Below are positions 45,068 through 52,911 of a stretch of DNA of 64,000 nt, piece after piece (position 1 is the stretch's first letter; every line of letters starts with the position of its first letter). The stretch is from Pontibacter beigongshangensis (lineage in GTDB: Bacteria; Bacteroidota; Bacteroidia; Cytophagales; Hymenobacteraceae). Under the pieces are notes generated by a model, which was given only the letters and a program-made list of their open reading frames with translations, did not search any database and had not been told where the DNA came from. Made by a program: the position numbers and the translations under genes. The stretch lies in contig NZ_VFSD01000016.1 of NCBI RefSeq assembly GCF_014332515.1, positions 88,892-152,891 on the forward strand, in the 5' to 3' direction.

Positions 45068-46071
45068 GCAAGGGACTCTACTTTGTTCTTGCGCTGGGGC
45101 TTATCCTGGTGGTGATGCTGCTGGGCCTGACGGTAGGGTCGTTTGAGACAGATGTTCGCCTGCTGGCAGATGCCTTTTTTAGTTATAACTCAGCAGACCT
45201 TACCCATTTCTCGATCGTACACCTGCGCCTGCCGCGCCTGCTGCTGGCGTTGGTGGTAGGGGCCTCGCTGGCCTTTTGCGGCTACCTGATGCAGGCCATG
45301 GTGAACAATGGCCTCGCCGATCCGTACCTGTTGGGAACAGCCTCGGGTGCATCCTTGGGAGCGGTCACGGTTTTTTTCGGCTTTATCCCGATCAGCATGG
45401 CAGGTATCTACATGCCTTCGCTGTTTGCCTTGCTGGGGGCGCTGGGCGTTACCCTGCTGGTGATTATGCTGGGCTACCGCAAAGGGCAACTCATCCCGAC
45501 CCAGCTCATCCTGGCAGGGGTGGCCCTCAGTTCGCTGGCTACGGCCATTGTTTGGCTGCTCACGTTCCTCTCCGATTCGGAGGGCAAGCTGAAATCGGTT
45601 ATATTCTGGTCGATGGGAAGTTTTGAGCGGGCGGGCTGGACCACGCTGCCTTACCCGGCGGTGGCGCTCCTGCTGGGGCTAGTGCTGTTTACCTTTCTGC
45701 AGAAGCAGCTTAACATCATCCTGCTGGGCGCCGACCGGGCGCAGGCGCTGGGGGTGAAGGTAGCGCAGACCCGCTGGCTCATCCTGATCACGGTGTCGGT
45801 GGTGACGGGTTTTGCGGTGGCGACCTCGGGTACTATTGGCTTTGTAGGATTAATTGTGCCGCACGTAACGCGGGCGCTCATGGGGGCATCGGGCAAATTT
45901 AACCTCTGGTTCTGCGCCTTTGTGGGCGGTTTTTTCATGCTGCTCTGCGATTTGCTGTCGCGGTTAATTTATCCGCCGGCGGGCCTCCCGATTGGAATTA
46001 TTACTTCGTTTTTTGGTGTTCCTTTCTTTGTATATTTGTTGTCGAGAAAAAATTACAAGTTTAGCAGTTAG
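45064..46071 (+). CDS. FecCD-family ABC transporter permease (BtuC-like)
   Basis: This 335-residue inner-membrane permease has about ten transmembrane helices. LRLPRLLLALVVGASLAFCG and GTIGFVGLIVPHVTRALMG are family signatures; the latter is the coupling-helix region that contacts the ATPase. It works with the upstream binding protein. The partner ATPase (BtuD/FecE type) is not in the next position; queD follows with no gap. The ATPase must be encoded elsewhere or shared. Confidence 0.93.
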   Translation: MSKGLYFVLALGLILVVMLLGLTVGSFETDVRLLADAFFSYNSADLTHFSIVHLRLPRLLLALVVGASLAFCGYLMQAMVNNGLADPYLLGTASGASLGAVTVFFGFIPISMAGIYMPSLFALLGALGVTLLVIMLGYRKGQLIPTQLILAGVALSSLATAIVWLLTFLSDSEGKLKSVIFWSMGSFERAGWTTLPYPAVALLLGLVLFTFLQKQLNIILLGADRAQALGVKVAQTRWLILITVSVVTGFAVATSGTIGFVGLIVPHVTRALMGASGKFNLWFCAFVGGFFMLLCDLLSRLIYPPAGLPIGIITSFFGVPFFVYLLSRKNYKFSS

Positions 46072-46488
46072 ATGATTTACGTAAGCAGATTAGAGCATTT
46101 TAACGCAGCCCACAAGCTGCACAACCCGAACTGGTCGTTGGCGAAGAATAAGGAGGTGTTCGGGCCGTGTGCCAATGCCAACTGGCACGGACACAATTAT
46201 GAGCTGATCGTGACCGTAAAAGGCGAGCCGGACCCCGATACCGGCTTTGTGATAGACCTTAAAAAACTGAGCACGCTTATCCGCAAGCATATCATCGAGA
46301 AGGTAGACCATAAGAACCTGAACCTCGATGTGGCGTTTATGGAAGATAAGCTGGCCAGCACTGAAAACCTGATCATGGAGTTCTGGAACATTCTGGCCCC
46401 GCGCATCGCCGAATTATCCTCAGCCCAGCTGCACAGCCTGAAACTGTACGAAACGCCCCGCAACTACGTAGAGTACTTCGGCGATTAG
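46072..46488 (+). CDS. queD: 6-carboxy-5,6,7,8-tetrahydropterin synthase
   Basis: This 138-residue zinc enzyme of the 6-pyruvoyl-tetrahydropterin synthase family acts early in queuosine/7-deazaguanine synthesis. The zinc histidines are His14, His39 and His41 (WHGHNY), and the catalytic Cys33 sits in GPCANANWHGHNY. Its ATG directly follows the permease stop with no intervening base, so it is in the same transcript. The functional link to the uptake pair is not obvious. A role in pterin metabolism instead cannot be ruled out. Confidence 0.92.
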   Translation: MIYVSRLEHFNAAHKLHNPNWSLAKNKEVFGPCANANWHGHNYELIVTVKGEPDPDTGFVIDLKKLSTLIRKHIIEKVDHKNLNLDVAFMEDKLASTENLIMEFWNILAPRIAELSSAQLHSLKLYETPRNYVEYFGD

Positions 46489-46708
46489 TACTTCTTTTAT
46501 AATTCAAAATTAGAAATTATGGTTGCTTATTTTTTGGCAGTTCAGCAACAATAATTTTAGAAACAACACTTTCGTTTTTGAATTAAAGAAGAGCACTTGT
46601 TTATTATTCATAATTTTTAATTTCTAATTTTTAATTTGGCGCAGCACCTCTCATCCTGCTGCTTTTTAGCCGCGCCCTAACAGCCAGCCTTAAACCCGGA
46701 ACGAAAGC

Positions 46709-47824
46709 ATGAAATACTATATCATCGCTGGTGAGCGATCAGGAGATCTTCACGCCTCCAACCTGATAAAGCAGCTTCGGAAGCAGGACCCCCAGGCCGT
46801 GATCAGAGGTTGGGGCGGCGACATGATGCTGGAAGCCGGCATGGAACTGGTAAAGCACTACAGGGAGATGGCTTTTATGGGTTTTCTGGAAGTGGTGAAG
46901 AATGTGTTTACCATCCGGGGATTCCTGAAGGAGTGCAAAGCAGATATACAGCAGTTTCGGCCGGATGTGGTGATCCTGGTGGATTATGCCGGCTTTAATC
47001 TTCGGATTGCCCGCTTCGCCAAAGCGCAGGGGCTAAAGGTTTTCTATTACATCTCGCCTAAAATCTGGGCCTGGAACCAGGGGCGCGCCCACACCATCAA
47101 AAAGCTGGTGGACCGCATGTTCGTGATCATGCCCTTTGAGGAAGAATTCTACGGCCGCTTCGACTATAAGGTAGATTATATCGGCAACCCGGTTTCTGAT
47201 TCGGTAACGGACCATGTGCCCAACCCCGATTTCAGGCTGAAGAACCGGATCGCGAACAACAAACCCATAATTGCGGTGCTGCCGGGTAGCCGGAAGCAGG
47301 AGATCGAGAACATGCTGCACGTGATGCTGAGTGTGCTGCCCTCTTTCCGCGATTTTCAGTTTATAGTAGCCGGTGTTTCTAATTTAGAGAAGGGCTACTA
47401 TGAGCAGTATAATGGTGAGCAGAACATCAAGATTGTGTATGACCAGCCTTACGACGTGCTCTCTTATGCGCAGGCGGCCTTGGTCACCTCCGGCACTGCC
47501 ACCCTCGAAACAGCGCTGTTTAACGTGCCGCAGGTGGTATGCTACAAAACCAGCGCCGTTTCCTATGCCATTGCCAAGCGCCTGATCCGGGTGCCCTACA
47601 TCTCGTTAGTAAACCTGATTGCCGACAAACCGGTGGTAACGGAGCTGATTCAGGATGATTTTACTCCGAAACGCATCGTAGCCGAACTGAAAAGCCTCCT
47701 TTTCGACAAGTACTACATTCAGAAGCAGCAGGATGGCTATGAACTGGTGCGCCAGAAAATCGGCCATTACCGGACAGCAGAGCGTGCGGCAGAACTTATG
47801 GTGGGCTATCTGCAGGAAAATTAG
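46709..47824 (+). CDS. lpxB: Lipid-A-disaccharide synthase
   Basis: This 371-residue GT19 enzyme condenses UDP-2,3-diacylglucosamine with lipid X to make the lipid A disaccharide at the inner membrane. YIIAGERSGDLHASNLIK at the start, YYISPKIWAWNQGRAHTIKK in the middle, DYIGNPVSD and IAVLPGSRKQEIENML further on, and VTSGTATLETALFNVPQVV are all conserved. The gene is preceded by 220 bp containing AT-rich simple sequence. Single gene. Confidence 0.96.
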   Translation: MKYYIIAGERSGDLHASNLIKQLRKQDPQAVIRGWGGDMMLEAGMELVKHYREMAFMGFLEVVKNVFTIRGFLKECKADIQQFRPDVVILVDYAGFNLRIARFAKAQGLKVFYYISPKIWAWNQGRAHTIKKLVDRMFVIMPFEEEFYGRFDYKVDYIGNPVSDSVTDHVPNPDFRLKNRIANNKPIIAVLPGSRKQEIENMLHVMLSVLPSFRDFQFIVAGVSNLEKGYYEQYNGEQNIKIVYDQPYDVLSYAQAALVTSGTATLETALFNVPQVVCYKTSAVSYAIAKRLIRVPYISLVNLIADKPVVTELIQDDFTPKRIVAELKSLLFDKYYIQKQQDGYELVRQKIGHYRTAERAAELMVGYLQEN

Positions 47825-47938
47825 GGCTTCGGTAATCGGGTAGTTCATTGTTGTTTGCTGATTGCCGGGATAACATGTATAAATCTACTTCGGGGATCCC
47901 CACTCTCAAATGCTCTTATCAACAGATTAGTAATTGCT

Positions 47939-47996
47939 GTTACGCACAGGAGTGTCGCACTCATCTGGAAACGAGCATGAGAACCCTGTGCGTAAC
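47939..47996. repeat. Inverted repeat, 12-bp arms
   Basis: GTTACGCACAGG and its exact complement enclose a further CTCAT..ATGAG stem. Part of the repeat-rich 607-bp gap between lpxB and the small membrane peptide. Not followed by a T run. Confidence 0.7.
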
Positions 47997-48031
47997 AATC
48001 GGTAATAATTAGCATATCAGCACATTACTCA

Positions 48032-48062
48032 GATTATTCTAATGAAAATGCCCCTTGGGAGC
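48032..48062 (+). repeat. CTCCGGAG/AT-arm dispersed element, copy 18
   Basis: GATTATTCTAAT, spacer, GCCCCTTGGGAG (palindrome altered). Preceded by AT-rich simple sequence with TTAGCATATCAGCACATTA. Confidence 0.7.
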
Positions 48063-48105
48063 TAATTTTATAGGGAAAAACAAGGCTCCTATTTCCTGAA
48101 TTTTG

Positions 48106-48240
48106 CGCTGGTGCGAGCTTGCCGCTCGTACTTTCCTATCAAGCCTTTCCAGAAGGGGCCAAAGCAGCTTGCTATAGATTAATTCTTTTAAGCTGTAGCC
48201 TTACGGAACATTTGGTACGTACTGCAAGCTCGCACCAGCG
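48106..48240. repeat. Inverted repeat with perfect 17-bp arms
   Basis: CGCTGGTGCGAGCTTGC and its exact complement lie at the ends of a 135-bp unit whose interior has no gene. It could be a small non-autonomous mobile element; no target duplication was identified. Confidence 0.7.
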
Positions 48241-48262
48241 ACCTGCTTTTCCCTACAGGATG

Positions 48263-48297
48263 AGCTCCGGAGGCGCTTTTGCTGCTCCTGCTCCTGA
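48263..48297 (+). repeat. CTCCGGAG element, copy 19 (partial)
   Basis: GAGCTCCGGAGGCGC followed by a CTGCTCCTGCTCCTG tail. The AT arm is missing. Confidence 0.5.
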
Positions 48298-48431
48298 TTG
48301 TTGTAAGCAACTGTAAAGGCGTTAGCTGGTCTGTTTATTTTCTGAAACTTTTCGGGTGTGATAGTGTACAAAGAAGAGCCGGATAATTAAGCTGGCTTTT
48401 TTTATACTGTAACCTGACTTAAACCGAAACT

Positions 48432-48545
48432 ATGAAACCACTGTTAATTACCCTCTGCGTGACTGGTGTAGCGATTGCGCTGCTCATGATAAGTGCCTTA
48501 CCCAAGGATGAACTTCCTGCCTATGGTATGGGAACTGAGTTCTAA
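48432..48545 (+). CDS. Small 37-residue membrane peptide, unknown
   Basis: The ORF begins MKPLLITLCVTGVAIALLM, a single hydrophobic helix, and has a short polar tail ending in GTEF. The start is a clean ATG after ACCGAAACT. No family is recognised. The hydrophobic N-terminus, intact frame and a well-placed 3' element (copy 20, 39 bp downstream in the gene's orientation) support it. It may be a single-pass inner-membrane peptide or a very short secreted one. A chance ORF is possible. Confidence 0.5.
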   Translation: MKPLLITLCVTGVAIALLMISALPKDELPAYGMGTEF

Positions 48546-48583
48546 AGTACTAGATGCTGGTGCAGCGCCAGCAGGCGTAATCA

Positions 48584-48615
48584 GGTCTGGAGGGCTGTTT
48601 TGATTAGCATAATTT
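48584..48615 (-). repeat. CTCCGGAG/AT-arm dispersed element, copy 20
   Basis: GTCTGGAGGGC, TTTTG, ATTAGCATAATT. Downstream of the small peptide gene and in its sense orientation. It abuts the long clpX terminator. Confidence 0.7.
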
Positions 48616-48620
48616 GTTTG

Positions 48621-48692
48621 ATGCAGCAACCCTAAAAAAGGAGGAGCCCCGGCAAAACTGCCGGGGCTCCTCCTTTTTTAGGGTTGCTGCAT
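48621..48692 (-). terminator. Perfect 34-bp hairpin terminator after clpX
   Basis: Two perfect 34-bp arms are separated by only 4 nt, with the GC-rich part (GGAGGAGCCCCGGCA) next to the loop and six T/A pairs midway, so it can act in both directions. It begins 12 bp from the clpX stop. The stem is far longer than an ordinary terminator needs. Confidence 0.85.
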
Positions 48693-48704
48693 GCGCTTCT
48701 GCGC

Positions 48705-49931
48705 CTATGCCACGCGCAGCTGCTTGAGTGGCGACTTGTCGAATTTCTTGCGGGCGTAGTCTCCGGTTATCACCAGTTCCTTTTCTCCCTCTTCTGATGG
48801 CAGCTCGAACATGGCGTCTGTCATGATGCCTTCGCAGATGGAGCGGAGGCCACGCGCACCAAGTTTATACTCGGCTGCTTTCTCTACAATATACTCCAGG
48901 GCATCGTCGGCAAACGAGAGGCTGATGTTCTCCATCTCGAACAGGCGCTTGTACTGCTTCACAATAGAGTTTTTGGGCTCCAGCAAGATGCGGCGCAGGG
49001 TTTCTTTGTCGAGTGGGTTGAGGTGTGTGATGACCGGCAGGCGGCCTATAAGCTCCGGAATCAGACCGAACGCCTTCAGGTCCTGGGCGGTCATGTAACG
49101 CAGGTAGCTTTCCTGCTCCTGCGACTCCTCGTCGGCCTTAGACTTGGAGAAACCGATAGGGCGGGTGTTCAGTCTGGATTTGATCAGCCTGTCTATTCCT
49201 ACAAAGGCACCACCGCAGATAAAGAGAATATTCTCGGTGTTCACTGTAATCATTTTCTGCTCCGGGTGCTTGCGGCCTCCCTGCGGCGGCACATTTACCA
49301 CGGTGCCCTCCAGGAGCTTCAGCAGCGCCTGCTGCACGCCTTCGCCGCTCACATCGCGGGTAATGGAAGGGTTGTCGCTTTTGCGGGCAATTTTATCGAT
49401 CTCATCTATGTACACAATGCCGCGCTCCGCCGACTCCACATTATAGTCAGCCGCCTGCAGCAGGCGCGTCAGGATGCTTTCCACGTCTTCGCCCACATAG
49501 CCGGCCTCTGTCAGTACGGTGGCGTCGGCAATACAGAAAGGCACCTGCAGAATGCCGGCCATCATGCGGGCCAGGTAGGTTTTGCCAGTACCTGTTTCGC
49601 CCACCATAATGATGTTTGATTTCTCGATCACCACATCGTCTTCGTTGGTGCGCTGCATCAGGCGCTTGTAGTGGTTGTACACTGCCACCGACATTACTTT
49701 CTTGGCCTCGTCCTGGCCTACCACAAACTGATCAAGGTAAGTTTTCATCTCCCTTGGCTTCATCAGGTTGAACTTAGGCGTGCGGCTGTTTGCTCTTATC
49801 TTATTTTCTTCGTTCAGGATTTGCTGTGCCTGCCCGATGCAACGATCGCAGATATGTGCATTGATTCCGGAGATCATTACTGATACATCCTTCTTGTTTT
49901 TTCCGCAAAATGAGCAAGTAATTTCAGCCAT
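48705..49931 (-). CDS. clpX: ATP-dependent Clp protease ATP-binding subunit ClpX
   Basis: This 408-residue AAA+ unfoldase feeds substrates to ClpP. The N-terminal zinc domain uses Cys6, Cys9, Cys28 and Cys31. Walker A is GETGTGKT (111-118), Walker B is [10 protein letters not shown], and the pore loop lies near [10 protein letters not shown]. It ends with the expected C-terminal small domain. It is on the same strand as clpP and tig but has its own -7 box, and a terminator separates it from clpP. Confidence 0.98.
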   Translation of the reverse strand: MAEITCSFCGKNKKDVSVMISGINAHICDRCIGQAQQILNEENKIRANSRTPKFNLMKPREMKTYLDQFVVGQDEAKKVMSVAVYNHYKRLMQRTNEDDVVIEKSNIIMVGETGTGKTYLARMMAGILQVPFCIADATVLTEAGYVGEDVESILTRLLQAADYNVESAERGIVYIDEIDKIARKSDNPSITRDVSGEGVQQALLKLLEGTVVNVPPQGGRKHPEQKMITVNTENILFICGGAFVGIDRLIKSRLNTRPIGFSKSKADEESQEQESYLRYMTAQDLKAFGLIPELIGRLPVITHLNPLDKETLRRILLEPKNSIVKQYKRLFEMENISLSFADDALEYIVEKAAEYKLGARGLRSICEGIMTDAMFELPSEEGEKELVITGDYARKKFDKSPLKQLRVA

Positions 49932-49980
49932 AATAACTATGTTCTAGGTGTTTCCATGCTTCATGAAAGAAAGCATAAGG

Positions 49981-49988
49981 CAAATGTA
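49981..49988 (-). promoter_or_regulatory. Bacteroidota -7 box for clpX
   Basis: TACATTTG on the minus strand, a perfect TAnnTTTG, about 50 bp before the clpX ATG in the 364-bp gap 49932-50295. The remaining gap holds the clpP terminator and nothing else recognisable. Confidence 0.5.
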
Positions 49989-50221
49989 CAAAATTGAAGT
50001 CTCAATGAAAGCTTATTCGCAATAATCTGCTTCTGTAATATTTACAAAAAACAAGCGTAAATTTAAAAATTGATATCATTCTATTCTTTCTTAACTAGCT
50101 ATGCATCAGCTATTTGAAATTATTAGATATCAACAGGCACCTGTTGATAAATTCCTGGAGACGGCTGAAAAAAATTGTTGCAGCCAGCAGTATAGCCGGA
50201 GTTTGTAAGGTCTGAAAGGAT

Positions 50222-50252
50222 AAAAAAAACCCGCCCTGAGAAACAAGGCGGG
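50222..50252 (-). terminator. Terminator of clpP
   Basis: CCCGCC pairs with GGCGGG across an 11-nt loop, followed on the minus strand by a run of eight T. It lies 43 bp after the clpP stop. Confidence 0.8.
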
Positions 50253-50295
50253 AGTGGGATGCTATTATTAATTATAGCTATATTTCTATACTTGC

Positions 50296-50994
50296 TTAGT
50301 CTTTTTTGCGGACTAATACCTCATCAATCAGGCCGAATTCTTTTGCTTCTTCGGCACGCATCCAGTAGTCACGCTCAGAGTTGTCGTAGATATCCTGGTA
50401 GGATTTGCCGGAGTGCTCGGCCAGAATCTCGTAGAGCTCTTTCTTCAGTTTCAGGATTTCGCGGGCGGTGATCTCAATATCGGTTGCCTGCCCCTGTGCC
50501 CCGCCCATCGGCTGGTGAATCATGATGCGGGAGTGCGGCAGCGACGAGCGCTTGTTCTTGGCGCCACCTGCCAGCAGCACGGCACCCATAGAGGCGGCAA
50601 GGCCGGTGCAGATGGTAGCCACATCGGGGTTCACATACTGCATGGTGTCGTAAATGCCAAGGCCGGCATACACAGAGCCACCCGGGCTGTTGATATACAG
50701 CAGGATGTCCTTTTTAGAGTCGGCCGACTCCAGGAACAGCAGTTGCGCTGTAATAATGTTGGCAATAAAATCATCTACCTGGGTGCCCAGGAAAATAATC
50801 CGGTCCATGATCAGGCGCGAAAACACGTCAATCTCACGGAAGTTGGTAGGGCGTTCCTCAATTACAGAGCGGGTCATGCTTTCGATGGTATGCATGGCCT
50901 TGCCTTCAATATGATGTATGTATTGGTCTACGCCCAGGCCGCTCAGACCCTGGCCTTTTACGGCAAATTTCCGGAACTCGTTTTTGTTAAACAT
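50296..50994 (-). CDS. clpP: ATP-dependent Clp protease proteolytic subunit ClpP
   Basis: This 232-residue serine protease is the degradative chamber of ClpXP. The catalytic triad is Ser135 (AASMG), His160 (MIHQP) and Asp209. The N-terminal ~38 residues before [20 protein letters not shown] are longer than in E. coli and may include the processed propeptide. It follows tig by about 90 bp with a terminator between, so it may be separately expressed. Confidence 0.97.
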   Translation of the reverse strand: MFNKNEFRKFAVKGQGLSGLGVDQYIHHIEGKAMHTIESMTRSVIEERPTNFREIDVFSRLIMDRIIFLGTQVDDFIANIITAQLLFLESADSKKDILLYINSPGGSVYAGLGIYDTMQYVNPDVATICTGLAASMGAVLLAGGAKNKRSSLPHSRIMIHQPMGGAQGQATDIEITAREILKLKKELYEILAEHSGKSYQDIYDNSERDYWMRAEEAKEFGLIDEVLVRKKD

Positions 50995-51027
50995 ATGGTT
51001 TATCTTGTTTACGGTTTGTTCAAAAAT

Positions 51028-51060
51028 AAAAAAAGTCCTTTAAAACAAAGGACTTTTTTT
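51028..51060 (-). terminator. Bidirectional terminator between tig and clpP
   Basis: A perfect 14-bp stem (AAAAAAAGTCCTTT with complement) and AAAAC loop lies 23 bp after the tig stop and has T runs on both strands. It would reduce read-through from tig into clpP. Confidence 0.85.
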
Positions 51061-51083
51061 GAAATAGGGTTTATGTTGGTTCT

Positions 51084-52406
51084 CTAGAACTTTAAGTCCT
51101 TGAAGTCCTCGGCCGTGATCGTTTGTTCAACCACAGTTATTTGTTCTTTAAGTTTAACGAGCACCTTCTCGGCCAGTAGCTGCTCGTATTCCTGGATGTA
51201 GTTGCGGCCATTGTCCTGCTGCAGCGACTCATTTACATACTTGCCAATGGTGTCGGCCAGTTCGGCGGGCATTTCCGGCATGTTGAACTGGGCCAGCATT
51301 TTGGCCGTGGCGCTGTCTACTACCTCCTGGTTTGATACTTTCAGGTCGTGCTCGGCCACTACCTTGTTCTTGATCATCGACCACTTCAGCTCCCGCAGGT
51401 ACTGGTCAAAGTTCTCGTCTACCTGCTCTTCGGTCAGGCGATCCTGGTTGGTAACCAGCAGCCAGCGCTTAAAGAAATCCTTCGGAAGTTCTACCTCCAG
51501 GTTGTCAACCAAGGTATCGATAATCCGGCGGCTAAGCAAATTGTCGGCTTCGCGCTGGAAGTTCTCAGCGATGGTCTCTTTTACCTTGGTGTTGAAGTCT
51601 TCTTCGGTCGTTACCTCGTCTTTACCGAAAAGCTTGTCGAACAGCTCCTGGTTGAGTTCGGCAGGCTCTGTGCGGCTGATGCTCTCCACGGTGAACTCAA
51701 ACTCACCGTTCAGGTCGGCTACTTCGTCTTTGCTCAGGCCGGTTACGTGGGCCAGGGCGCTGTTGTCGTCGCCAAAGGTCTTCCGGATGTCGAAACGGAT
51801 CACATCTCCGGCTTTTACGCCAGTAAACTGCTCTTTGCCCGCAACTACACGGTTAGTAGGAATCAGGGTGTCGGCTTCGAACTCTCCTTCTGCTGCTTTC
51901 AGGTGGCCTTTAATAAAGTCGCCTTCTTCAGATGTCTCAGGGTTGGTTGTTTTGCCGAACTGACGCTTGATGTTCTCATACGCCTCATCCAGGGTTTCCT
52001 GCGTTACCTCCACAGTGTACCCCTCTACGCTTTTATCAAGCGGAAGGTTAATTTCCGGTAGCAGGCCTACGGCGTAGGTAAACTCGAACTCTTTCTGGTT
52101 GTCCCAGTCGATGTTTTCCTGCGAAGGCTCCGGAAGCGGGTCACCCAGCAGTTTAACGTCGTTCTCCTTAATATATTTGGTGATTTCGTCCTGCAGGAGC
52201 TTGTTAATCTGCTCTACCAGGATGCTCTTGCCGTACATTTTCTTGATAAGCCCGGCAGGCACTTTGCCCGGTCTGAAGCCTTTGATCTGAGCTTTTTTGC
52301 TATATTCTTTAACCTGTTGGTCTACTTTCGGAGCGTAATCGGCCTCTTCGAGTACCACCTTCAACTGAGCGTTGGTGCTGTCGGTTTGATTTAATGTAAT
52401 ATTCAA
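51084..52406 (-). CDS. tig: Trigger factor
   Basis: This 440-residue ribosome-associated chaperone starts MNITLNQTDSTNAQLKVVL. The ribosome-binding signature is KGFRPGKVPAGLIKKMYG. A central PPIase-like domain (about 150-240) and the helical C-terminal chaperone arms follow. In Bacteroidota the FKBP domain is often weakly conserved, as here. Gene order tig-clpP-clpX is widely conserved. The tRNA-Leu gene lies directly upstream on the same strand, separated by a terminator. Confidence 0.96.
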   Translation of the reverse strand: MNITLNQTDSTNAQLKVVLEEADYAPKVDQQVKEYSKKAQIKGFRPGKVPAGLIKKMYGKSILVEQINKLLQDEITKYIKENDVKLLGDPLPEPSQENIDWDNQKEFEFTYAVGLLPEINLPLDKSVEGYTVEVTQETLDEAYENIKRQFGKTTNPETSEEGDFIKGHLKAAEGEFEADTLIPTNRVVAGKEQFTGVKAGDVIRFDIRKTFGDDNSALAHVTGLSKDEVADLNGEFEFTVESISRTEPAELNQELFDKLFGKDEVTTEEDFNTKVKETIAENFQREADNLLSRRIIDTLVDNLEVELPKDFFKRWLLVTNQDRLTEEQVDENFDQYLRELKWSMIKNKVVAEHDLKVSNQEVVDSATAKMLAQFNMPEMPAELADTIGKYVNESLQQDNGRNYIQEYEQLLAEKVLVKLKEQITVVEQTITAEDFKDLKF

Positions 52407-52435
52407 GGCAATGAAAATTTAGTTTGGAACATCTA

Positions 52436-52470
52436 GTAAAAACAAACCCCCAACAGTGCTGTTGAGGGTT
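52436..52470 (-). terminator. Terminator after tRNA-Leu
   Basis: AACCCCCAACAG pairs with CTGTTGAGGGTT (one mismatch), followed on the minus strand by TTGTTTTTAC. It separates the tRNA transcript from tig. Confidence 0.8.
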
Positions 52471-52480
52471 CCTTTTAATG

Positions 52481-52562
52481 TGCGGATGGAGGGACTCGAA
52501 CCCCCATGCCTCGCAGCGCTAGATCCTAAGTCTAGTGCGTCTACCAATTTCGCCACATCCGC
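52481..52562 (-). tRNA. tRNA-Leu (anticodon UAG)
   Basis: The minus strand gives a complete tRNA: acceptor GCGGATG paired with CATCCGC and discriminator A, a D-arm with TGGTAGACGC, an anticodon stem CTAGA/TCTAG around the loop CTTAGGA (anticodon UAG), a long variable arm typical of leucine tRNAs, and the TTCGAGTCC T-loop. CCA is not encoded. Confidence 0.96.
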
Positions 52563-52563
52563 G

Positions 52564-52911
52564 TGGTGTTGTTTGTAATGATGGTGCAAATTTACGTACA
52601 TTAATTTTATTTGCAAGAGGCGGCGTAAAAATTTGCTAAATTATTTTGGGGGCGGTGCGCTCCTCAAAATATATGTAAAAAAAGGGGGAGAGGCCTTTGC
52701 AGGGAGCCATTAGGATGCTGGCTTTAAGCTCTGAACAATGTGCAGCCTGGAAAATTAAAGTTTGCCCGAATTTGTTTGGGCAGGTGCTTTATGCATTACA
52801 TCTTATTATCAGTTATATTTGAAACTTATATAGCCACTGCCTGCATTTACCTTATAGGTGTTATCATAACTGGTTGCGGACAAGACGCAAATCCGTTGTT
52901 ATTTTAAAAAT
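52564..52911. other. Intergenic region, 348 bp, no gene seen
   Basis: A divergent gap between tRNA-Leu and spoT. It has no element copy and no REP cluster. It presumably carries both promoters, but no perfect TAnnTTTG box was found. Confidence 0.5.
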
